A DNA stretch of 64,000 nt from positions 25,014,501 through 25,078,500 of the forward strand of contig NC_135358.1 in NCBI RefSeq assembly GCF_051622035.1. The letters run 5' to 3'. This DNA comes from Arctopsyche grandis. Taxonomy: Eukaryota; Arthropoda; Insecta; Trichoptera; Hydropsychidae. Below, in pieces: positions 21,927 to 34,015 of this stretch. Each line of letters begins with the position of its first letter. Within the stretch, counting starts at the first letter, position 1. The position numbers were made by a program, and so were the translations under genes. The notes below the pieces were generated by a model. It was not told the DNA's origin and did no database searches. It saw only the letters and a list, made by a program, of their open reading frames with translations.

Positions 21927-24900
21927 CTAAGTCTCGTTCAACGGAGATCCTGTCGGTGCTGGTTCGTCACGCTGCAAGGATCCACTGGGCGAACCTCCCT
22001 CGTTGATCAAGCGTTGTCTCTCACGATACATGGACACGCGCACATTCTCCATCTGGTGGTAGCGGCACAGCTTCAACAGTGCAAATACTGATAGTCCGAC
22101 CCATGTCGCGAATGAGCCCCAGGCACCAAACTAATAACAACGGAGGGCATAAATGATACTAGCTTAACTGTTATTTGAATTGTGTGTACATATGAGCCAT
22201 TATAATTGAAAGAGACATAAGTCCACTTTCCTTATTTCGATATCTCGCAAAACATTTAATATAATGTTTTAAGCTTGACAATATTTGAAAATACTATACG
22301 TTTATTCTGCTATTCCGAGATTCTGGACATATCAAACTAAAAGAAGCGATAAAAAGTGCGGTCTTTAACTCAAAATCAGGTATCGCTATGCCAAAAGTGG
22401 TTGGCTACGTGCACACTACCGATATCTACACCCGATATTTTCCATATCCAGTTCCCATATTGCAACCTGTGGTTGCTATTTAGGAACTGGTTATGGAAAA
22501 ATTCGTAAATATCGGGTGTAGATATCGGTAGTGTGGACGTAGCCAATGGGTGAAATAAGCTCATAATATTATGGAAAAAATGTGTACGAAAAAAAGTATA
22601 TTTTTGACTAAAAATTCTTTTCTAGCAACAAACAATACAAAAAACACATGACTATTGTTTCCAATATGCACTCAATTTTGACACAGCAATACTCGATTTT
22701 GATTTAGAGTGCCAAGCTAAAAATCTGTAAAAATTGCACATTTTTTAAGCGCTCATATCTCATAAACGAGAAGAAATCAACAAAAATCATAGTCATATTC
22801 GAATTTAATGAAGATTGAACGAATAGTCTTGGCTTAGTTAATTTATTTTATTGCTCAGCATTACCATCATTTTGTGCATTTTTTAAATTAAATTTTCTGT
22901 GATGTTTTTATGATCTATTGCAGAGATTTTTAACTTTATTTGTACTATGATAGACATAAACCATGGACTCAGATTAACGTTTTTAAATGGATAAAATAAA
23001 ATAATATTCCATTTCACAACTGTTTGCAGTATTGGTCAGCTAAAATGAAGGCCAATGAAGATCAATGGGCATCGAGATTTATACATGGTTTGCCTACTGC
23101 AAAGAAATATATAACGGAAACCGAAATAATGCTACTAAAATAAATAAAAAGTTGATAGAAATATTTTATCTCTTTGTTTATCTTGAATAAGCTGTGGTAT
23201 TTGACAAAATAATGCATATCGTATTAATCATTTAATCTATTTCGAATTTTTATTTTCGTTACAAGAGTTGAAAATCTGGTACCTTAACTCATTATGGACG
23301 GGTCGAATCTTTTGTGTATTGTTATTTGCGTATTTTTTTTACTAAATAGCAGTAAAAACAAAATAGGTTTTGTAAATTGAACATAATTCCTAAACTTTTC
23401 TTGGGATTCTTTGGGGTATAGACACACTGAATCCTATGGCACGGATTGCCTCGGTAGACTCCAGCTGCGATGGGCGTATCCTCATATCATTATTAATTCG
23501 TTCGATTTTAATATTTTGACAAGTTTCTCTCATATTTCTTCCAATATGGGAATAGTTGTCAAACTTATGACAATACGAGTTGCACAAAAAAGTGAAATTT
23601 TTTCTAAATATTGATCAATTCCTTATAAAAAAAGTCAAGCTTTAAACCATAGAAATATATATATTTTTTAATTTATTTATCGATATTTTGAAATAAAGAT
23701 ATGCTGTTTTGATATCTATGAATGTAATTTTGAAACTAAATCTTTAAAATAATACTTTTTTGTATGATTAAACTTTTTAATTGGAAATTAATTATACTAA
23801 ATTATATTATATAAATATTAATGTTATTTATTTCATCAATTTATTAAATTTATATTAAATTAATGAGCTTGATAATAGCATTTGTTTTGAAAACTTAAGA
23901 TAAAATTAAAATCAAATTTTATTAATTTTACTAAAAATTATACAATAAAAATTATATGTTTTAGTAAATTTAGTTTATGAACGCTGTGTTAACCACCTTT
24001 AAATGAAGTTTTTATTAAAATCAGCTTATGTGTTTACGGCCCATAGTGAGTTGGTAAATTTATTTCTGGTTAATTCATATCAATATTGCAAATCTACGAT
24101 CAAACCTAAGTACATACCAAGATAGAAATAATCTTTGATTTATTAAAATCAAGAACTCACCTGCGCTGTCCCGAGTTCGATATAAAAGCCTGTAGTATCT
24201 ATACGATCCACTTTATCGATGTCTTGGCCAGCGGCTACTTCGCAACTGAAACGATCGGAATGTGTGAATTCAAGACAATTACACATAAGCAAAACTTTAA
24301 ATACCTATGAATATATATATATGTACTAGACTTACGAGGGAAACCGTTCAGTCATGTTCTGACACCAAGTCATAAAGCCGAGAGTGATCATGATGGCAGC
24401 AATGAGAATAAATCCACAGAGAATTATCGAGCTTACAACGTCAATGAACGCCGACAAAAACGAACTGTCGATGTGACGATACATATACATTGAAAGTCTG
24501 AAACGATAATAATACAATTAAACCTGCATTTCAAAACATTTATTGATTCGAAATAATACAAAAAGAAATCATTACCTATATATTTGCACCGATGATACTA
24601 GGAACAGCATTAAGCCGACGAAAATTGTATAGTTGCAATATGCCTGCGAAGCCCAGGTTACCGTGAATTGACCGTCGGTTTCCTGCCACATACCCATTGA
24701 AAACAACAAACAGTGTCCTCTGAAAAACGAAAGAAGTATTACTTAGATATGTATGTTACAGTAAATGTATAGGTACATATAATATATGCCGGTGAAGTTA
24801 TAAAAACCAATTATCTGTAAATTTTAATTTAATTTCATTATATGCTTGTCCAAAGTATCAAGATTATTGAAATGTAATTGGAAAATAATTCAATTAAAAA

Positions 24901-26135
24901 AAGGTATATTTTCTGTTATGATTTATTTACATCTTTCGTTTAGTTTAGTTCATTAATATTATCATCAAATTTCAATGGTCGTTCGCTTAATTCTGACGGT
25001 CGTAGTCATTGATATAATCTGGAATCCGGTGGACGATCCGCTTCCACTCCAAGTTGAAATCAATGTTTAGGGACGATCCTGCCAGTTCTTTAATTTGACC
25101 ATCTTATGAGAGACTGTCCTCTCGCTCGCCTTCCCTCTAGTGTTCCATTGAATTCCTACCAGATTCTCTAGACTGTCCACATTCTTCCTGGCAATATGGT
25201 CGAAGTAGGAAAGAATCCTTTTTCTACATATTGTGGAGAGCCTCTCTGAAACTGCCGGCTCTTTGAGGATGGAGATGTTCGTGCATCTTCATCCTCATAG
25301 CTAGTCATTAACGTTGTGTCGTCTGCGAATCTTATATTAGAAATATTTCTACCGTTCATTTTTCAATGACAATTTTTGTAAATGGGGTAATTGATATGAA
25401 TTAACAATATTGTTTTTCATGCACTTATACATAGTTGTCATAAACCAGATACAAAAATGATTTCCAGATTATAAAACGTGTTTTATTTAAGAAATTTTTT
25501 AAATTTTATATAAAATCAGATCATCTTTTCTTAAAAGAATTTTTGTAGAATATCTTTTATGGAAATTGAAAGACACCAGTTGACATTATATATTGAGTTA
25601 TGAGTCCACTTAATATAAAATTGCGCAAATCTGAACTGTACATACATATATCTGAGTTAAAATTTCAATATAATATTCATTTTCAATGTATAATAATATA
25701 TTTTGGCTGTCCAGTATTATCAGAAGTCCAACTATGAAACAATGATTTCAACTGGCAAATGGCATCTAATAAAAATCTATCATAGTTCCACTCACTAAAG
25801 CTTTGTCTCCCGAGTATAGTTCAGAATTGTTGATATCCTACATAAAGCAATTGTGTACTTGTTGATAGATGTGGACATATGTACTTGTGTCTAGGATGTA
25901 CATACAAGATAATTTAAATGCTCAAGTATAATATATGTGTGTCAATAAACGTATGAGTAATCACGAGTGACATTTGATAATGATTGCGGTTGTGTGTATT
26001 GTATATGCATATGAGACAATGTTACCGGAACTCGTCCTGATGCAGACTCATGGGGACAACGATGCAGAGGGACAAGATGAGTGCCATGACGTAGCCGGCG
26101 ATCTGGCTCAGCAGCAGAACGTTGGAGAGCGCCAT
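21927..26135 (-). CDS. TMEM179: TMEM179-family four-pass membrane protein
   Basis: Five exons on the minus strand: 26135-26026, 24719-24576, 24497-24336, 24245-24161 and 22130-21927, all with GT-AG junctions and matching phases; 705 nt, 234 aa, about the vertebrate length. The start MALSNVLLLSQ resembles the vertebrate N terminus (MALNNFLFAQ). Four hydrophobic segments are visible at about residues 5-27, 66-84, 100-125 and 168-188. GHCLLF with GMW in exon 2, GFMTWC in exon 3 and AQFGAWGS across the exon 4/5 junction are family landmarks. The tail after the last segment is polar and cytosolic by inference. The family is poorly characterised, mostly neural in vertebrates; no enzymatic role can be read from the sequence. 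Confidence 0.92.
22401..22546. mobile_element. short palindromic MITE in TMEM179 intron 4
   Basis: Outer arms TTGGCTACGTGCACACTACC and its near-perfect inverse continue through ATATCTACACCCGATATT, making arms of about 55 bp around a short centre. No clear target duplication was found (GTGG on the left, TGGG on the right). Confidence 0.75.
22580..22868. repeat. partial copy of the CTGAGCAACAA palindromic family
   Basis: Shares GACTATTGTTTCCAATA, GACACAGCAATACTCGATTTT, CTCATATCTCATAAACGAG and the end TTGCTCAG with 12541-13084. The rest of the intron (22869-24160) is AT-rich without recognised content. Confidence 0.65.
24990..25370 (-). pseudogene. LINE reverse-transcriptase fragment in TMEM179 intron 1
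   Basis: On the minus strand NISNIRFADDTTLM is the catalytic [YF]ADD block of a LINE reverse transcriptase. Downstream in another frame, YFDHIARKNVDSLEN and LVGIQWNTRGKASERT match the C-terminal HIARR region of RTE-like or related insect LINE ORFs. Frameshifts and deletions leave no intact frame. Confidence 0.75.
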
Positions 26136-26221
26136 CGTCGCAGTGACGTTTCCACTCCACACCCCGAGCCCACGACGCACAAAGTGACACTATCGCCAAT
26201 GCCCACTAACACTGCTACATG
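26136..26221 (-). promoter_or_regulatory. TMEM179 5' UTR / promoter-proximal remnant
   Basis: GC-richer sequence directly upstream of the TMEM179 ATG. It is cut off at 26222 by a 13-bp repeat that marks the border of a 5.3-kb insertion, so the original promoter may now lie partly beyond 31522. Confidence 0.4.
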
Positions 26222-26234
26222 ATCTGTTCATTCG

Positions 26235-29200
26235 GGAGCAGGTAAATTGGTCGAATGCAATACACCTAATGCAATTCCACTAATGACGCTTTTACCGAAA
26301 ATCTATTGACCTAATGGTAAATTCACCTAATATCTTTATACCGAATGACACATTCACCTAAATTCGAGTTTCAAACCAGCAGTAGCCGAGTTTCAAACCA
26401 ATAGTAGTAAATTTTATTATTTAGTAATTTTTCGACGCGATATCAATAGATGGCGTAGTAACATAGACAGATAAATGTTATAACATTTCTTTGCAAATAG
26501 CCCTTAAACTCTATATACACCATATTGCGCCCGACAGAAGATTTAAAAAGGATTTCCCACCTAATGGCGAGTGAACTAAATTAAGGACATTGAAAAAATT
26601 AATTGCTTTTGTAGCTTTGTATTATCTTTTGCTATATATACTATACTATATTATATAGCAAACATTGTACATATTTACAATAAAATTTATGATAAAACAA
26701 AGTAATAAAAAGGAATCAAAAAAGATATACAGATTTTTTTTATTGTACATATATTAAAATTGGCTTTCCAATCATCAATATTAAAAGAAGGTGAGAAGAA
26801 AACGCATGTATAATAGACAGACTAGTACAATTTCTACGATTGATACAATTTCCATAATAAATAATTAATAATTTTAAATATACGTAATAAATATAAATTA
26901 TGATGAATACATAACAAATATGAATCAGTTAGTAATTTATACGTAGATTGCAAAACACAATGAAATATAAACAATAATAGCAAGACAAGAAACAAGCAAT
27001 ACAATAAATAATAAATAATTTATTAATCAAGTTACAGAAATAAACCAATTTATAATAAACATTTTCATATAATAAAAACTCATGAGTGGTATTACAGATG
27101 GTCAACTTATTACAGACAACACAGAACACATATATTCTTTTCAATATATGAATAATCAATATGTAAAACAACTAACGTTAAAGAAAATTGACTATTGTAT
27201 CAAGTCATGTAATAAAAATACTCTTGTGTGAAGCTATAGAAGTTTTTTACAAAAAATTTGGTACGTATATAAACGAAAAGACGTTTGCTAATTTCAATGA
27301 CCATCTCTTCTCCACCGATCATGGTATTTGGTTGTTCTATTAGTGACACCACACAGACCCTAAGTAAATAATGATTTCAATCAATAACTGTAGCTTGTGA
27401 CATGTCTAATTGTTTCGCACAAAATTTAATGCTTATCAGCTCATTCACACAGCGATAAATAAAATTTAACATTGGAAAGAGTTTAAAAATTTGAAGCCGC
27501 ATATTTTTTCGAAATCCTTTTTTAGTTCAGAATTTAATATCACATTTATAATTGGGTTTCAAGCGTGGAGCTAGGATTCTAAACGTACATTAAATCCAAA
27601 TTTCAGTTCTAAATATACTAGAACGAAAAATTTAAAAATAGCATAGTATAAGTAATATTTATCAATAAATTATGGAATTCAGCATTTTTAATCTTGACAT
27701 ATTCTCTAACGCAGATTGCCTCTCTGCGACGATAACTGTGAACGAAACAGCTCCCATATCAAATTTTGCTAACACAAATGTGATACTGTTCCATTAGTTG
27801 TCGCATAAATCTACTAACAACAAATTTAGGATATTCTTGGCTCGATGAGTAGGACCAACGGGTCCTCAGTAGTTTCCACAGTTATTCCAACCCTTTCCTC
27901 TTCAGAAATAGTTTTCCAATGTCTAAAAAAAAAAATCATTACCTTAATTGATCCCATGTTATCAAAACTTAATAAATAAAATAAGTAGGGTGAAATTGAT
28001 TATATTGAGTAATGAAATGTTTCGTGCTATTCTAAGATAATGTGATTGCAATTGCGAAATATAACTTCACTTAAATCATACGTGTACTTCATATTAATGG
28101 TTGTGGTTGGTGAGAACAACTGCGGGAAAGCTTTGCTAGCGTTTAATCATTACATTAAATAAAATAGTGAATTTGGCATTTTTCTAAAGTACAATATTCT
28201 AAATGAATTATTACTGGTATGAATTATTTCAAGTTATATGGAGTGATTTGGCATACAATATAACTGTATATATGAAAGTATTGAATTTTGACATGTTACA
28301 TTTCAGCACAAATAAAAGTTGCATATTATATATTTTCTTGAATTGTTCATTATGAGTATAACAAAAGTACATTTAAATTATAAAAAAGAGCCTCGTAAAA
28401 AAGGCTTCATTTTGACTATAGAACAAATGTACGACTTTTGCCGTGCAGAATCAACAAGACTTGAGTATGCATTGCAAAAAATATTTTGATTTTTCAATGG
28501 AGAAATTATCTATATACCAAAATCCGACATTTTGAGCAATCCAGATGTTAGGGTTTTTTGCAGACACGGGTTGTCCCTTATATTTAGATATGAATTTCTC
28601 TAGTCCACCGTATTCGATTTCCTGGTCTTCTTTTAAGTACTTTTACAACATTTTCACTGTTCTGGTAGGATAAACAATCTGCAGTATTATTAATGGTATC
28701 TGCATCTAAAACAATACAGCATTATAAATAATTGTACTAGTTCAAGAACGTATTATTTACACAGTTTCATTATGATTTTATTGATGTGAATAATTTATCT
28801 CCTGAGTGATATCACATTCATAATAATATAACATCATCAGTGATTATAATTACTTATAGCTAATGATGATAGAGTATGAATTAAAATATGAATAGAATGA
28901 AAAATCAGTCCCACCGTATCTAAAGTGGGAGGTATAATTAATTCAACATTCGTGTACATATTTTGATTGGCCAGTATCGCAATATCCTGGGCCCTGGGAA
29001 AATTAATTCTGGGTCCTATGACAAATTAAAAAAAAAGATCTTAAAAATATATTTTAATGAGTTAAAAATCTATCAGAAATATTATAAAAGTACCTATATG
29101 TTAGTTGCTATTTTTTAATTTAAGATGTCGGCTGCTCTGCTGTCCCTTTCTCCTTCGTAGTGTGCGTGGGATGCGTGATGTGGAAAAAAGGGAGGAAATT

Positions 29201-31509
29201 GTAAACCAATGAAAACAGGGCGTAAATCTGTTTATGTATTGCGACTGTATTTTGTATAAGTTATACAGAGATCAAGCAGAGCAACCGAGGAAAGGGGGGG
29301 AGTAAACAAAGAAAGCAGAAAGCACGCGTGCCTTTTGAGGTTAGCCACGCGTAGCTGGCTACGAGTTGTTGAGTAGCTGCCTTCTGGACGACAACTGAGA
29401 CAGACCCTCTGATGCACACCGCTATACTGGCGATACTGGAGTTGGTCGCTGGTCGCCGGTCGCTGGTCTCCAAGTATCGTCACAACCCATCACCAGTGGC
29501 CGAGCTGGTGATTTCGGTGGCGACAAAAACTACGTGTTTATGCCGAAGCCGTTGGCGCGCGACTGTCAGTCAGTCTGGGGTGGCCAGCACAAAAATATAT
29601 CGGACAAATCGTGGAAAATTCTCGAGAAAGTATAATTTTTTTTTTTAATATAGTGAATTGATTTTTTAGCATATAAAATCGACAACATCAAAAGGACACA
29701 AACACTACATATGTATATCATATCAGGGGTTTATAACTTTTCATGGTTATTGTGTAGTGAAAAGACTGATTAGCTTTAATACTATTGCATAAATCGCCAC
29801 CCCATGAGTTTTTTTTATATTTTAAATATTTGTATACGAGACCAATGATTAAATACTGTGTTTTCGTTGATTTCCGAATTGATATGTTGTTTTGAATTGT
29901 TGTTATTGTGGAATGAATTGTTATGTAATGACTGCCACTTAAAATCAAGTTTTGCAAGTGATGTGTCACCGCTCATGGTTATTGTGTAGTGAAAAGACTG
30001 CCAATAAATCACCACACCATGAGTTTTTTTATATTTTAAATATTTGTATACCAGACCATTCATTAAATACTGTGTTTTCGTGTTTATTAATATTTGTCAT
30101 AACTATTGTGTATTAAAAAAATTTCAAAAGACTCTTAGTACTTTTTATTCCCATTATTTAAATAATTAATATATATTTACTTTTTCTTTATAATTTTTAA
30201 CTTCAGCAAGTGGAGACTCTTGTCTTCTACAATCTAAGACGAATTGTCGCCGGAAGATAAAGAGTGATATATATTTTCTAGTTTGATTCCGTTCGATTTC
30301 TTGTTTGACAATAGATTTGAAATGTTGTTCAGTAAAACTCAAAGATTGTTAATGATAACAATGCCAGCTGTTCTCTAGAGTAAGTATCAAATGAAACACA
30401 ATGTTTCCACAAATCTTTGACTTTTTCTAGTGTTCGGGTAAAAAGTATATATCTATATAAGAAAAATATTAACAGAGTACATATGTATAGTAAAAGTGTA
30501 TTTACCTGTTGTAATATATTCTGATTAGTCACAATATGTTTCATCTATCCCATATATAATAATTATTTCATATGACAATGGATTTAAAATATGACTTATC
30601 GGAATTAGTCGATATGTAAAATGGTAAGTGTTCATCGTATGACATTTCTTCGCTGAATTCCGTTTCTTCTATCTACTTAATGAATATGATTTATAGAACC
30701 TAGGCTTTCAATGAATGTAACACAGTATTGCTTATCACTTAATAAAACGGCACTTGACTTGCAATTCGAGTCGGCATGACACTATCAACTATTAGTTTAA
30801 TGTGAGTATCCAATAGTTTCGAAAAAATCAGCAGCATCGGCAGCAGCAGTCGCATCATTTTTGAGATTTGTATGTAATAAAAGGCTCGTTTCCGGTTTAT
30901 AAAACTTATTCATTATTTATTATTTATGTAATATTAAATGAAGGACTATATTTTTTCGATAAGAGTAGACATTTAATTAATAAGTCCAAAAAATAGTGTA
31001 AGTTCGGGCGTACAAGTTATAGATATAAAATTTCAGTTCGATACACGGTCTAGGATATATAATAATTCAAAGAAAAATAATGCTACTTCCGGCAGATTTG
31101 AAAATGAAAAAAAAAATTATAGCGCAACGATTAAAATTTTATTACGCAGTAAAAAGTTTCAGTGTTTCAGTTTCAAAGATATTTAATGGTGTTTGAATTA
31201 TTACTAAAATACACAGCCAAACACGCACATTTTTTAAAAACAGTGATCGACTTCATCTATTAATAAAATATAAATTTTAAAATACAACTTAATATTTTAT
31301 TTTGTTTTAAATAATCTTGAAATTATCAATGCAAAAGTGCCATCTATCCGTCAACGTAAAACAACCTTCATTCGATCAATTTGTATTAGGTAAACTGCAG
31401 TTAGGTATGTATGACATTAGGTATGGTCGTCGTTCGGTATGTTGATATTCGACCAACTCGCTTAGGTATACTCGAATTAGGTGAATTGCATTAGGCGAAC
31501 TTACAGTGA
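26235..31509. mobile_element. 5.3-kb candidate element bounded by 13-bp direct repeats
   Basis: ATCTGTTCATTCG occurs exactly at 26222-26234 and 31510-31522. Just inside, the ends are imperfect inverted repeats sharing AATGCAATxCACCTAAT, with further CACCTAAT/ATTAGGT motifs repeated in each terminal 150-250 bp. The interior has no convincing gene. It holds an AT-rich bulk, a GC-rich patch at 29270-29600 whose opposing short ORFs I reject, and a 232-bp tandem duplication. Thirteen bp is long for a DNA-transposon target duplication, so the class is open (foldback/MULE-like, or a rearrangement). Confidence 0.55.
29741..30093. repeat. 232-bp tandem duplication, two units
   Basis: TCATGGTTATTGTGTAGTGA starts at 29741 and again at 29973, followed in both units by AAAAGACTG, CCATGAGTTTTTTT, TATTTTAAATATTTGTATAC and TAAATACTGTGTTTTCGT. 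The second unit is incomplete. Open frames in it are by-products. Confidence 0.8.
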
Positions 31510-31717
31510 ATCTGTTCATTCGATACCACTGCTGCCAACTGTTTCACAACTGCTTGCCATCTGTCAAACTTGCTCATGCTACAAAATATTTTTCAATTCA
31601 TATTATTAATTCGAGTATAAAAGTCCTGTTTTATAATTCGTGTATATTTAAAATGCGGGTGAACTTGCTTAAAGCCTCCCACGAACAGGTGAGTAAAAAA
31701 CTTTTTCAATTCCCGGG

Positions 31718-31840
31718 GGGTCTACTTCACGAGCCGGAATGTGAAATTACCGAAAACGCAAATATCGGAAGGCAAAGATCGAAAATCAAAAGATCTTAAG
31801 TCGAAAGATCAAAAAAAAAGGGTGCATGGTAAACGGTACA
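31718..31840 (+). repeat. dispersed repeat shared with 54205-54295
   Basis: CACGAGCCGGAATGT, AAAACGCAAA, AAAGATCGAAAATC, AGATCTTAAGTCGAAAGATC and GGTGCATGGTAAAC recur inverted at 54205-54295. It overlaps the left arm of the palindrome at 31808-32003. Confidence 0.7.
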
Positions 31841-32003
31841 TACTCACTTAATTTGCGCGAGCAGGATACAACAGGAACAGGCTTTTCCTCCAGTGCGCGC
31901 GCACATTAATACGGGAGGAAAAGCCTGTTCCTGTTGTATCCTGCTCGCGCAAATTAAGTGAGTATGTACCGTTTACCATGCACTCTTTTTTATCTTTCAG
32001 CAA
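31808..32003. mobile_element. near-perfect palindromic (foldback) element
   Basis: The arms 31823-31891 and 31914-31982 are exact inverted copies over 69 bp, and the pairing continues outward with mismatches to about 90 bp. The 22-nt centre contains its own palindrome GTGCGCGCGCAC. The arms hold GCGCGAGCAGGATACAACAG. The DNA or RNA could form a very stable hairpin. Confidence 0.85.
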
Positions 32004-33289
32004 ACTTCCAATTAACCCTTTTAAACAAAAAAACAAAAAATAGTGTGACCAGAACATTATCCCAATAAACATGTTTCAATAGAAAACGCTCAATATAAAA
32101 TAGTATTAACACTGGGAAAAAATCCCAAGTGAAAATAAGTATTTTTGATTTTTGATTTGAACTGGACGACTACTTAGAGAGATTTGAAAGCTAAAAAGTA
32201 CTACAACTGAAAGATAAAATACCCGACTATAGATTCCAATATTCATTTTGAACAGGAAATCGACAGATTTTGAGACATCGACCGAACAACACCAAGATAT
32301 AGAAAAATCGCGCGATTTAAAAAACACATTTATTTCTCCGAATCTCGAGCCAATCAACATTTTTTATTATCAGATTCGTGTTCACTGGGCATAGATCTAT
32401 AAGAAAAGTCATATCTCGTCTTTGAACCAAAAAAAAGTCGTCATTTGTCGAACAGTGTATTTTGTAGGGCTGTTGGCGCTCTAATTTTAAATGTTAAAGC
32501 GCCTTTGGCACATCGAGTGGCGTCCTGACTTACTCAGCGCCCTCTGACGCTGCCTGACCCAGCCCCCCTTAAAACCGGCACTGTACATGTTTGATATGAA
32601 TAGCAGAACCCACGAAGAGGGGTTTCCAAACCTTGGTCTAGAAACCATTCATACGTAAGATTTTTTGCTGTCTATCCCGTTGTGCAAATTCTTCTTCAAA
32701 AATATTTTAATTTTAATGTAATATTATGCCTGTATATGTACTTAATTGGCGATAAAATAGTTTACGGTAAATTTTAAAATTTACCGGTATTTACCGATAG
32801 CGCAATTATGGCGATTTACCGGTAAACCGGTATACCGGTAAAGTAATCCCAAATTATGACAGTGAATGCAGTACAGTTTTGATTCGTTTCCATATATAGA
32901 ATATTGCTGTGGTATGTACATATGTATATTACTTTTCGAACTAAAATGAGTCATGCAAAATGTAAAGAATGTTATATTTTCCTTTTATTTCATTGTTTTC
33001 GATTTTTAAATTCCGAAGAAGACTCAGTCTTATTTCTGACTGATTAAATTGATAAATTCGAATATTATTATTAGATTATGCGTCAATAAGTTAATAATTG
33101 AAAATCTCCATGCACCAATGGAATATATGAATATATTCATATAGAATGTACTAAAGAATACTTCCCGTAGTGGCTGATAATGTACAGTCGCCGATATGTG
33201 ATGTGCTAATAGGAATGAAACTCAATTCGAATATTTGAATATTCGAATGGGAGCCTTACCTCATACCTATTACGAGCACAATTTAAAAA
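32004..33289. other. non-coding region with a hAT-like end
   Basis: 32460-32583 has GGCGCTC, AGCGCCCTCTGACG, CCCCCCTTAAAACCGG and a terminal CACTG, resembling one end of a hAT (ZMYM-type) element; the other end was not found. At 32757-32850 clustered TTTACCGGTAAAC-type motifs form local palindromes. The short open frames at 31848-32360 show no family features. Confidence 0.45.
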
Positions 33290-33700
33290 GAATACTATAA
33301 CCGGAAGTTAGGAGTTTGGTTTTGTTCGCTTTTCCTTCTACTATTTTTTTGACCCTTTAAATACTTGTGCTCTTCAAAACGTTGTGACACCCGATTTTTT
33401 CCACACTACTGAACGTATCGAAAATTTATATTTACTTTAAAATAAATCAATATTTCATTGTTTGATTTTAAACATTAATATTATTTATATCTTCTTGATA
33501 TACTGATCCTAAGTAATAAAAATATTTTGAACAAAATCCGACAGCCGAAAGTAAAACTTTTGTCATATTGAAAATCCAAAAGGTGTGATTTACTACATTA
33601 GCACCCAAATGAGAACCTTCCCAAAGCCGGCATGCATGTGTGTGTCATTATCGAATTTTGTCTTTGACGCTTCTTATATTCCCCAAATACATTTTTATGG
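33290..33700 (+). repeat. copy of the CCGGAAGT dispersed repeat family
   Basis: Shares ACCGGAAGTTAGG, ATTTTTTCCACACTACTGAA, ATATCTTCTTGATA, AAATCCGACAGCCGAAAGTA and TATCGAATTTTGT with 5037-5690. From 33701 to 34015 the DNA is AT-rich 3' flank of the DXO gene. Confidence 0.7.
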
Positions 33701-34015
33701 CAGCCTTGAATAAAACAATAAGAATTGCTGTGTTTTATGATATAATAAAATATAATAATAAAAAAAATAAAAACATTTTTACTTTATAAGATGGGTGAGT
33801 GAGTGCTCATACATTCACCAAGAATAATTTTTGTAACAACTATGTATATATTATACATAAATACAAGAATTTTTATTAAATGCAAATTTTATTTTAAAAA
33901 TAAACAAAACCATGTTTTTTATTTAAGAAAAAAGTTAAAATATAAAAATTTAATACTATTATATATTTTTTTAGTTTGAAAGAAAATGTGTTCTACACAT
34001 TTTGCATTTATTATT

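Noticed and set aside
25942..26222. Open frames on both strands over TMEM179 exon 1
   Set aside because: Frame-shifted shadows; the exon with the family N-terminal motif is in a different minus-strand frame.
29232..29648. Clustered open frames in a GC-rich patch
   Set aside because: Opposing frames overlap without any family motif or splice pattern; they lie inside the 5.3-kb candidate element.
29741..30093. Possible CRISPR-like or satellite array
   Set aside because: Only two units of 232 bp with no spacer structure; simple tandem duplication in a eukaryotic genome.
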